Positions 29,326 to 39,858 of a stretch of 64,000 bases of DNA are shown in pieces. The translations under genes and the position numbers were made by a program. Source of the stretch: Schistosoma mansoni (lineage: Eukaryota > Platyhelminthes > Trematoda > Strigeidida > Schistosomatidae); NCBI RefSeq assembly GCF_000237925.1, contig NW_017386055.1, forward strand, positions 186,001-250,000, written 5' to 3'. The notes under the pieces are model-generated. The model ran no database searches, was not told the DNA's origin, and worked only from the letters and a program-made list of their open reading frames with translations. How positions within the stretch are numbered: position 1 is the first letter of the stretch; each line of letters opens with the position of its first letter.

Positions 29326-29599
29326 TAAATGTCATGTCCTCATATGGCTCTATAAGTCATAAAAGTTTATTTTTATGATTTTCGGCAAAGTATGTCAATG
29401 GATCTGTTGGCTGAATATGCATAGCATCCATCTTAACTTCCGTCAGCTGATGCAAAGTCACAACTCCATAAATTGATTTACAGTTTCTATACATGTATTA
29501 AATGTTCTGAAGTCTAACAAACTGAAATCTCTACAGTAAAATAAGAACAAAATGATATTTTATACAATATAGAGTTTAAACAGCTTAATAAAGGGTTAT

Positions 29600-32500
29600 C
29601 TATAAAAAAATCGATTTCGTTGATAAAATAAAACATAAAAATTGTGTCAAGAATAAAATAACCTGAAAAGAAAGTTTGTTATTCATGAATCGTGTTGTTG
29701 CTTTATTACAACCATCTCTATCTTGACAGTAGCAAACTTCTTTATAAACACCTTGTGCTTCAAACCAATAACGACAACTCCAGGCTAAACCTAAAATAAA
29801 TAAAAGTTATTTTGAATAAAAGGCTGTTTTTTTGTACAATTCGAAAAGTTAAAAACACAAAATTTAGCGGTGATCTCTTTTCGACGAACTTACTGTCAAA
29901 CTGCATACATGTATATGTGGAATATTAGATTTGAGAACATGTTTCGTCAGGTCGATGGAACGGTGAAGGAGAAAAGAATAAGAAATTCCTCACCAAATTC
30001 TTAGTCGACCGTATCCGTTCATATATACCAAGATCTATTTGTATCTAACTCTTCAGTAATATTAAATATTTTTTGTACATACAAGCGAATTTCAACTTTT
30101 CTAAAGACTAAGGCTTACACACACCTAGTAAATCAGTTTATATATCAAGTTCTAACACTGTTTTGATGTCAATAATACGGCATATGGCAGCTATTTGTTT
30201 TTTCTACTATATGGGTTTATCATGGTATATGAATAACTGCTTCTAAAGCAGATAGGCACGCGTTCGACTTCTACTGACTGCAATCTTATATTTCGATATA
30301 TGGATGTCTTCACGTACAAATAGGTTTGCAAATCCATTGGGATATGAAGCATTAATTGATATGCTTCTGAAGCTCACTTGGGACCATGAATTTATCTTTT
30401 ACGATGACAGCATATTTTTTTCTCAAAACCTGTTTTTGGTCTCCGTTTCAAGATTGCGGCAACATAATGTAGACTTCTTTTCGAAAATGAATAAAAGAAG
30501 AGTTGTGGTGGTAAATGATTTACATATTAACATATCGACGTTAACGGCCTTTTTTTACTACCTTTTTTTGGTCACGGTCTAAGTATATTTTTCAATCACA
30601 TCTCGAATGTAGATTTGTTAAAATTCGATGAAGAGGTACTTTACTAAGCTGTACTTGTATTTTAGTAGGAAAAAATTGTGGGATCTGAAGTATTAACCAG
30701 TTTAGAAGGAGTTCTGCAAGTGATCGTTTGATATCAGAATAATCTTTTCGATCAAGCAATACGCCTCATGGGTCAGTACATATCTAAGTGCCTTATGAAG
30801 TTCATGCAAAAACCAAGTTACACCCACATCCCTATAATTAACATAAATTCCACGCACTTCGTTTACGAAATAAACCTACTCGTCACATTTTCCATAGGTT
30901 ACAAAGTATAGATCGGTTGAGAGTGGTTCCGAAAGATTAATTTGCACCTGATGTTACTTTGTGGCTCAAAATACATCTGTCTTAGTTTTTGAGAAGTATA
31001 ATTTTTCAAAAAACTTATTCTACAAGTAGTTCTAGACATTTTCAAGTAGAACTTTGAGAATTTAGTGCATTCGCTTTTTGACATCATTTGTCCAACCTAG
31101 TTTCGAGAACTATTCGTTAAAAATAGTTGGGCGATAGTACCAAAATTTAATGAAAATATCCTGAAACATAGGAATATGTTTTTTATGTAATTGTAACCTA
31201 TTCTGCTACATTTAATACTGCTTGTTATTGGTGTATGAACATTAAATTTCGTTTGATACGCAATAATGGTTATTATCACAGATATTAATTAGTTCATGAA
31301 GCAACCATTATCTTTTCTAAAATCCAACTGTGCATGTACAACACTTTTCATTTTAAATAAATAAACAAATTCTTAAAGTCATGCAAAGACAGTAGACATG
31401 TGTAGATTTGATACTGATTAGAATTTACACACCTTCTATAACTAAACAAAGATGGAGTATTGTTTTACAATCTGTAGATGCTAAAGAAACATGAGTATAG
31501 TTCAGTTAAAAAATAAACGGTTTGAAGATGTGCAAACCTTGAGTCATATATACATCAATGAAATTACTCCATAACTACCAAACTTAATTATTTCCTCCCC
31601 ATATTAGAATTATGGGCAATCAAGAAGAGCTACAAAATTATGAGCGCGTGAGCATTCCCCATCTTTCAGTTCACATGCGATCGAAGCAGGTTAAGTCTTA
31701 CACATAAATTAGGGTTGATAAACTTGTGACTGGATATCGAAGGTAATTTGAGGTAATTCAAGGAAGTAAATTATTTCAACATAAGATTTTAAATATCTCA
31801 CCATAGTCAGTTCGTGCACCACATGTCCGTGTGACTTTTATCCATGAATGCCAACCAGTGCTTTCTTGATAAATTTTTACACAAAATGTTCCAGGTGAGT
31901 GTGACAAAAAGCTACCACAATCTATCATTGCATTAAGTCTCGTATCAAAAAACCTTCCGGCTGGACACGAATCATCTTCATTGCTATCGCACTGATAACA
32001 TCGAATCGCCAATATTTCTAATAGGTTGAAAAAATAAAAAATTTATCAATCAATATATCTAGCAAGATCGGTACGTTCTAATTAAGCGGCACAACGATAT
32101 GAAGTCGAGAACTTAAATATCAAAATTATTATTACCCGAGAAACCGAGTTTCGTCAAAACTTGTGTAGGCTCTCTACAATATAAGAGCCACGAGTTTGCT
32201 TTTATGACAAGTTGTTGGCAATAGGCACAATACGATTTAGACTCTGTATAGTTATATAAATCATACCTCACGACAACTCTACGGAGCATAACCTCACTTT
32301 CTGTAAAGTGTTAATTATTACAAACGATTTTAAAAGAGCATATCATGATTCGCATCCATTTCCAACGATTAAATTAAACTATTCATTTCAGAACTTTTTT
32401 GACATCAAATTATAAATCTTGCACCATTTCTATGTGATGATACACAATACAATTATAGTACTTTGACACACTTGAAACAAGCACTTAGCTTTATATCTCC

Positions 32501-33061
32501 TTCGTTTATTATATGTAATTGGATCATCATGTTTTACTGCTTGCCGGACATAGAGTTAATTAGAATATGACCCATGACCGATGGAATAATTTGAGTTTTC
32601 GATCCAAATTTCATACTTGTGATCGTCTCAGTGAAGATGACTACCTATTGTGGAAGTTAAGCGGCAAGTGTGCATCTCTCTCAATGGCACAAGGACGCTA
32701 ACCAGATAACTATGTTTTAATTAGAGAACTCGGAGCCAAGAAAGTAATTGGAAATTTTTCATACTTGACTAGTCGAAGCATAGTTGAAACAATGATATCT
32801 TCCAATCTCCGATTTCCTACAGATTTGAATAGATTTTATATGAATTCGTGTGAATTATTTTGAAAGCAGTTTTTATACATAACTAAGTTTTCGAGTGATG
32901 AAAGTGTACAATAATTTCAAAGAGTTTTTCATCCCGTAAATAACCTGTAGAAGCGTTATGAAATTATACTGCCAAATAGCTGAATGTTTGAACAACGAAA
33001 GAAACTAACCATTCTCGTACAAAAGCAACAAAATGTAAACAGGAAACAACAGTGTAAACAT
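29600..33061 (-). CDS. Ly6/uPAR (three-finger) GPI-anchored protein, three exons
   Basis: Coding exons, minus strand: 33061-33010 (ATG), 32017-31802, 29790-29600 (TAG). Both introns are GT-AG and in phase 1, and the total of 459 nt gives exactly 152 residues. Residues 1-21 form a hydrophobic signal peptide (MFTLLFPVYILLLLY). The mature protein starts near IRCYQCDS, the classic LxCYxC opening of Ly6 domains. The body has ten cysteines, and the end CYCQDRDGCN matches the C-x-C...D-x-CN signature. The last 20 residues are hydrophobic after a small-residue stretch, as in a GPI-attachment signal. The spacing resembles the invertebrate quiver/sleepless branch more than CD59, but that is inference. 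Expected on the outer face of the plasma membrane. Schistosomes have many tegumental Ly6 proteins. Confidence 0.88.
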
Positions 33062-33089
33062 ATTTGAATGTTTGCCGCTGTTCGCCCTT

Positions 33090-33480
33090 GAAAGTAGTAG
33101 TTGGTGTTAGAAAAGAAGAGGATATGATAGCTAGACCGTCATGCTTCACCTTCGAAGATATCAAAAACTGGAAACATTATTCAAGATTCTGCACCGTCTA
33201 CATATGAAAAACCACTAAACTCTCATTTAAGTGCCAGTTTGAATTTCCAATGTGACCGATTTTATATGATTTTAACATTATTCCTTTGATAGTATAGATG
33301 ACCTAGCCACATTACTATTAGTTACTTATAACCTGGCGATCTACAACATGTCACTTGTCCGCTTGACTTTGAAGCTAGAAATTTTATGTTTCTATTTACC
33401 GGTTCCTTTCCTGTTAACAGTCTATAAATTACACAAATCCGACATTTGTTGTGAATTTTGGTATTTATTCATCAAAAGAG
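33090..33480. other. Upstream region of the Ly6 gene
   Basis: No gene or repeat recognised. It would include the promoter of the minus-strand Ly6 gene, but no clear TATA or initiator could be picked. Confidence 0.35.
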
Positions 33481-33489
33481 AATGGTGCT

Positions 33490-34720
33490 TAGATGAAGAG
33501 CAAGGTTGATTTCAGGTCGTTTTGAAAGGGCATTGACCACAACTACACACACAGTTCTATTAATTGAGCCTGCGAATTATACGTATATCCTTAAACAAGG
33601 ATGATAATATTGTGGCAATGCAACTGGCGGGACTTTGACATTCACTTTTGCCACTTGCTGACAACTCATGCATTTCTGGACCAACTCAGCGATATGTTGA
33701 TCCATTAGGGGCCAGAATCTTTAGCTCGTGGCTATGGATTTCAACCGTCTAACCTCTGAAGGACGAAAGTGGAACTGTTTCAGCACTTCTGCGCAGAGGC
33801 ATTCTGACTCAACCACTATTTCGTCAAACATCACACAGTCGTTCACAATGCATAATGAATCCCGCTGCTGATGCAGCTATTTCATGTCACCAAATGATCA
33901 TAAATGAGTCGCGATAAGACACCTGCCCGAACGAATTGTTGAGTGTGTCGGTATTGGGTCTCGAAACCATACCCCAGTAGTACAAAGGCCAATCGCTGAA
34001 GACGATTCGCAGAATAGGCTGGAATGCTAGATTTTGATCCGAATATTGCGAGGAAAGGCTTGTGATCTGTGACAAGCGTAAATCTCCGACCGTGTAAAAA
34101 CTTGTGGAAAAGTCGAACAGCGGACACAAGTACAAGAGCCTCTTCGTCTATCTGGCTGAATTTCTTTTCTGTAGGGGTTAGTGTATGGCATGGATGCATA
34201 ACAGCTTTTTCTGACGCGTCTGAGAACAAATGTGAAATAACAGCACGTAGGCGATACGCTGAAACTTACGTACAGGATACCTGATAGGATGGTATCCATT
34301 AGCTGCTGAAAAATAGATGGGACAGTCTTGACTCCGAAAGGCAGACGGTTATGCTGAAACAACTCGCGATGTATATTGATAGTAATCAGCTATTTTGATA
34401 CTTCATCTACTTATACTTTCAAGTAAGCATTAGCTAGGTCCAGTTTTGCGAAGAACTTTTATCCCTTCGATATAGTAAACAAAGCTGCGGGAACTGGCAG
34501 AGGATAATGGTGCTGTTCCATAGCTGCACTGAGATCTGTAGAAAAGCCAGCCGTAGACCTTCTCGATAACAACTATAGGTGCTACCCAAGCAGGATAAGA
34601 AATGGGAGTAATAGCTTCTTGTTATTAAAGGCGATTCCATTCCTCATCCACTTTTGGAGAAAAATAATGGATATGAGTGATTATGTGCTATATAACGATC
34701 GAGCCTGAAATTGACATAAA
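33490..34720 (-). mobile_element. Fossil Ty3/gypsy-type LTR retrotransposon, pol fragment
   Basis: On the minus strand, in order: a reverse-transcriptase end (LPFGVKTVPSIFQQLMD), an RNase H region (FSDASEKAVMH, VTDHKPFLAIFG) and an integrase zinc-binding region (CMSCQQVAKV). This is the gypsy domain order. No LTRs are visible at either side. The copy is clearly broken in several places and old. Confidence 0.75.
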
Positions 34721-34735
34721 GTCGCAACGTTACAT

Positions 34736-35359
34736 TTGACCACCCTAACTATAAACTTCGCGCGAATCCGACAACAAACCCAGAGGCTAAGTGTCTGCAA
34801 GAAAATAAGTGTTTATATGCTGCAGCTTGTCCATCTAGGAAAAGATCAGCCAGGAGATACAGCTAGACACACCGCATATACATTCTACCTTGGTATGTCT
34901 GTGGTCAGGTTTTTTTTCTTGTTTTCCATCAGCAGAGTGAAACGCTATGCATCGTTGAGAGAGATCGACAAAGTCAATCCAGACTGGAAGAATTCACATC
35001 GGTGTTTGCACCCCCTTGTCAGACCGGAATTTAAGGTATTCAATAAAAACATTCAATCGTCATTCAACTACAAAAGTTTGTTATCGATCTGTGACTGCTT
35101 TTATGGGCTAAACTTACAAGTGACCTATCTTTTGTTTATATGTGTACTGTCCAAAACACTTCTTAACCTCGTCCAAAACCTATTGCTTTTCAAGCACTTG
35201 AACAATCCAGTGATCTATGGCTGTCTCACTAAATCCTCATAACGTTTTGACTTGTCTGTAATTCCGCGGTTAATTTTGTCACCCTATTTTAGTAACACTG
35301 AATGGTATTTACCTAGTCATTTGAGTGTATCTAAATCCACATTACAGCGTAAACGATGA
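34736..35359 (+). pseudogene. Possible rhodopsin-type GPCR remnant (last helices)
   Basis: An open frame of 168 codons ends in a hydrophobic stretch with NLVQNLLLFKHLNNPVIYG, which looks like transmembrane helix 7 with the NPxxY motif (NPVIY). It is preceded by GLNLQVTYLLFICVLSKTL, which could be helix 6 and the third outer loop, although the usual CWxP is not present. After the TAA at 35240-35242 the same frame stays open for 38 more codons (RFDLSVIPRL onward), as if a C-terminal tail had been cut off. No helices 1-4 are seen upstream, where the gypsy fossil ends. Most likely a truncated, decayed gene copy; a chance ORF is the alternative. Confidence 0.35.
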
Positions 35360-35369
35360 GATGGAGGGG

Positions 35370-36720
35370 CCTAATATAGTAGTAGAGATGATAATCAGAA
35401 ATATGAAATGTTGAAAATACGGTTTAAAAAACAGCGTGAAGTGCGTCGGTTGTTAAATTAATCCGCGACGTCCGACCAAGCAACATTGCACAAGAAAGAC
35501 ATAGTTATATTTAACAGCTGATAGTGCAATCCAGCACACGCAATCGACTATCGCTAGGACTCTTGAAGTATATATATACCAGCACTGATGTTTATGCTGA
35601 GAATAAAATCTAATATCTGCCGTTTCAAAAGCTATTGCGTTATCCAAAGAGTCGCTGATTCTCGATAGCCAGTCAGATGTTCACCGAGTTTGTACTTTAT
35701 TCACATATACTTCCGATCCTTAACATCAACACAATGAGAATTGACGATTTCGATAACTAATTCTTACGACAACTTCTCTAGTTCTTCTTATTATCATTAG
35801 GATCAGTTCTCATCATTCTATCCACATTCTATCCCAATTTGAGCATATCAATTTAAATTACTTACATAATGGTCTACCTCACCTAATCTATTCCTAGACA
35901 AATTGAACATCGAAGGTTTTCGTTATCCATTCCCAGTCGATTTATCTTGATCACTGAAATGTTTTGGACTTTAAGAATTCAAAAGCAAAATATTCAAGGT
36001 CTATAAACACTTTTATACGATAAACTGAAATTTATTAACAAATGACTCTTTGAAAAACATTATTGATTTTATCACATGTTAACTTATCTCCTGTTTTGAT
36101 GTACGTCGTTCAACTGAAGTTCTTTTTGTAAGCTTCGATCAACTTACATCCCAGAACAGAAACGATTACGCGGGTACTGAGTACGAATGCACGATGAGAA
36201 AAACTTCATTCAAATTCGAAAATTAAATGGTTTAATAAACCAAGAAATTAAATGTCTGAATTCGATGTTTATTCACCAAATCCTATCTTATAACATCCTC
36301 AACTAAATAGGAACTATTTATAGAGCTTACATGCAGGAAAGACATTAATGGCGATATCCAACTGAATGTCTGTGACCTGTGTAAGTCTTTTATAAATCGG
36401 TTATATGGTGCCATGCTTCTTATGTCGTCAAGTCGGAGGAAGTGCTGTAAACTTATTTTCACTCAAACTGCTGCCTGAAAATGTCTCCGGTCACTTGGCT
36501 CATCCCAACATTTAGAACCGGGAGAAATTTCAAACCCTCTTTTGATAACTTTGCTGACGTTCTGTCACATCCACTCATCAGCATCTTCACCAAATCTCTC
36601 AAAACTAACGTCATGCCAAAATGCGGATGAATATGAAGTTAATTCCAACACAAACAACATGCCTTAGGGTATAAATGCGAAATTCACACCCACAGTAGAA
36701 ACTTCCCAGTACCTAAAAAA
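35370..36720. other. Intergenic, nothing recognised
   Basis: Only short ORFs. A plus-strand stretch near 36420-36510 reads CRQVGGSAVNLFSLKLLP, which looks protein-like, but it has no family match that I can name. Confidence 0.4.
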
Positions 36721-36734
36721 CGATGGCAAATTTA

Positions 36735-37016
36735 TTGCTGTTGCCAACTCAACCTAAAAAAAATGAAAGTTATCCATTCAAGTTTTCTTGCAAATGAGAA
36801 GGAAGTGCCGTAGATGCTGCCGTCATTCAGCATCATAATGTAGTGCTCAGCTGTGAAAAGGCCTATAAGTTTTACATGAGTTGCTAAGCTTGCTTCCGCC
36901 CTTAACACTTTTTCAGGACAACAACTACTAAACAAAACATCAGCAGCTCGCGAACCAACTGAATGTATTCTTACCTCAGCGGAAGAGAATAACATATTTG
37001 GATTTGAGGAAACCAT
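36735..37016 (-). pseudogene. Possible relic of a hAT-like transposase
   Basis: An open frame on the minus strand reads PEKVLRAEASLATHVKLIG, TAEHYIMMLNDGSIYG, SFSFARKLE. The pattern of an E-x-V-x-x-AE helix, a small helix and AxH resembles the region before the catalytic core in hAT-type, ZBED-like proteins. No zinc finger or catalytic core is visible beside it. This is a pattern match from memory and is weak. Confidence 0.25.
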
Positions 37017-37039
37017 TTACCACCTTTATTAACTCAAGG

Positions 37040-38360
37040 TGTGCTACAATAAATTTTTCCCCCCTCCTCTTCTGTTCCGGGTGATCGTACAGAAAGCACT
37101 CTTGTACCGTATGCAGACTATGTGACCTCACATAAACCCATCTCCATCTCTTCACAACACCTTTAGGCGAATGGGCTCCAGTTTCAAATTGAACGATGGT
37201 CTGTTGTAAAAGGTATCAAACATAAACCTCCCGATCTCCAAACTGTTGATTTTAGCCAGAAACATGGAAGAACTTTAACACGCCTTGGGACTCCCAAAAA
37301 ACAGTGCTATTGAGGTTTCTGTGATAAAAGACTATCAACGTTCATTTGACTTAATCTACTTGTTTCCTGTGAACCTACTTGACCTTTACATGTTTTGTAG
37401 GATTAGGGTTCAGGTCGTTATTAGTACTGTTAGAATGACAGACGTAATCCAAAAATTATAGATTTGTCATGATATGACTACTAATCTATGAGACCTAACA
37501 TGGCGATCCAAATATTGTCTAACCTGACAGGTCGTGTCATAAGAATCAACGAAATTACGTCTATCAAGACAGTTTCAAATTTTCTGCTGGATAATATTCT
37601 GCAGTAAATTAAAAAAATGAACACTACCGAAGATTATATTTTCCAGTACACATTGATGTGAGGAGATTATCATAAGTAAAGCAACGGAATTGCTAGTGGT
37701 TGACCGTGAACTATGACTTAAACATGACAGCACGCATTTTAGTACAGGAGTTGATAGGGTGTTTCATGTGTTATGGTGTTTTATCAGCATTTTATTATTG
37801 CGAATTCGAGAGTATGTGACACTGCATATTGCACTTCATCAGTTAATATTTTTAAAGAAAACAGAATTTCGTGATTATATGTATCACAACGATTACAAAT
37901 TTTTAGGCGTTCATCCAACATCACATGTGAAATGTAATGGAGTTATGCTACCTCATAAAGAAAATCATATTGCATTTACCCCACCTATATTTCTCGTAGT
38001 GTTCTGTTTCGTTTAGTTTGCGTTACTGTTGTAGATGTTGATGTTCCGAATGGTCTGAACATTCCATGTTAATGCTGTTAGCATGATTTTACGTAGAGAA
38101 AATAAATTCTTCTTGAATTATATAAGCAAAGTGCTGACGAGTTAACTATACTGTATATTCCAGAGTTCTCTCCAAAATTAGAAGTTAGATTGTTGTTTCA
38201 TATGAAATATGTTTTTCCGCTCCTACTACTAAGTCTTATTACTCAAGGCAGAGTTATTGTCCGCAATCACACTTTCTTCATTTTGTTCTCTACTTAAACG
38301 CCTTAATTCTTGGAGCTGTATTGTGGACGCAATCTTAAAGAACTGTTTTCCTCTTTATAA
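37040..38360. other. Intergenic, nothing recognised
   Basis: Contains an 85-codon plus-strand ORF at 37759-38016 with no motif. No shared repeat seen. Confidence 0.4.
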
Positions 38361-38472
38361 TATTTGGGCTATTTGCTCTGGAGCCATATATTGTTAAGCA
38401 AGATAAACAGATTTTCAAGTAGCTTCCGAAGTCCCTTACGTTTCGAAGCGTATGGGAGCAGATGAGATTGAC

Positions 38473-38575
38473 TTACCTCCTCGGCCTTATTTCTGGGTAT
38501 GAGATGACAATAATTTCGAAAGTATTTGGATATGTCTGATGTGGCTTGTTTCTTCTTTACAACTGGGAAAGGCAT
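38473..38575 (-). CDS. Possible first exon of an unknown minus-strand gene
   Basis: An ATG at 38575 opens MPFPVVKKKQATSDISKYFR and runs 34 codons to a strong donor (GAGGAG then GTAAGT). An in-frame TGA lies just upstream of the ATG. Composition is lysine-rich and protein-like. No partner exon with matching phase could be identified to the left, so this may be a relic. Confidence 0.25.
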
Positions 38576-38944
38576 TCAGAATTTCTAATCAATCCATCAA
38601 CCATTGCAATGGTCTGAGTACGATGATTTCCCTCAGTGAATCCAAAAAGAAAATGAGTAGACATGGGGTTCTTGTTGTAAATGAATATTATCTACCTTAA
38701 ATTAATCATAAGGACAATAATGTTCAATGACAGATAACTTATTATGTTCTGCAAATTTTCCGAAGTAAGAACCTCTGCACCTGTTTCACATTAAAACCCT
38801 CACCTTTTCACACTCATGAAACAGTCTTCGACATCACATTAGGCAATATTTCATCTGTTATTTGTATTTTGATACGATATAACGACATGGCGTTATAGAA
38901 ATAAGGGGTTTGTTGGACGGATTGTGGTAGGTTATTGAACCATA

Positions 38945-39858
38945 GAAGGGCCTACAAACTTAAGTTAAAAAGAACCTAAGTTAGTACAAACATTTTTTAC
39001 TTGTCGCAGGGTGAGCGCAGTTGCCTTATGCTCAGGACATGAGTCCAACGAGGACTTATCGACTATACGCGCGCCTTCTTTGGGTATTTTTCCTTCTCTT
39101 TTGCGTTTCCGCGTAATCCATTTTCCACTAGTCTCAGCATCCAGATTGGAACTACTCTGGACGATAGTGGTTCTAGCCGGGTCCTCAGTCGCTGCCAAAT
39201 CAACTGGTCCCTCAGTACTTAATGGCATGGCTTTCATTGGCTGTATCGGAGTAGAAATTTTTGCTTCATGTTGCGAAATTGGGTGTCTGGTACCTGCCAT
39301 GGCAGCATTTACGACACTGATACAATCTTCGTTATCAGTATCCATATTGCCGGCACGGCCTACGTCGACATTTTTAGCTAACGCTAGAAGGCTGATGGCT
39401 TCCTGAATGAGTAATGTCTTGCTTGAGCAACAAAAAATACAGAGCCAATGAGAATTTGGTTTCGAGCACCTTTTATAGGCAGCAGGGCTTAAGCGGGTGC
39501 ACATTTTGTGAAACCACTTCTTACATTCGTCACATTGCATCCCTTCTTTCACGGGGAATAAGCAATATGGCTGTCCACACTTGTGTACAGAGCCGACCAT
39601 CTTAGAATAAAGCAAAATGATAGGCAAGGTAGATATGTAAGACAAATCACAACCTTAATCAAATAAACAAGCCGCAGTCGACCAAGAATGCTTTGATGCA
39701 GTAAATACACAAAAGCAGGATCAAAACACACAAATACAATGTCACGTTAACTGAAATAAATTCATTTAAAGTGTAAACGGTAGTTTTGATACGTAATTTA
39801 CGATCAAAACAGTGAATTTAACTCAACGAGAAACAATACCACTGTCCTTTTAAATAGC
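38945..39858 (-). mobile_element. CR1-type LINE, inverted 5' part (5' UTR and ORF1)
   Basis: ORF1 starts at 39600 on the minus strand (MVGSVHKCGQPYC) and is open to 38965. Residues of about 8-55 form a PHD-like zinc finger with the C4HC3 order: CGQPYC, CDECKKWFHKMC, WLCIFC. A Ser/Thr/Lys-rich part follows with a basic patch RKRKREGK. 39601-39858 reads as its 5' UTR. The block lies head to head with ORF2 of the same class at 39859 onward. Confidence 0.75.

Noticed and set aside
32964-33164. 66-codon minus-strand ORF over the Ly6 start
   Set aside because: It is in another frame; the ATG at 33061 with the phase-1 donor at 33010 gives the signal peptide that fits the next exon.
39011-39406. 131-codon plus-strand ORF
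   Set aside because: It is the antisense shadow of the LINE ORF1 with the PHD-like finger.
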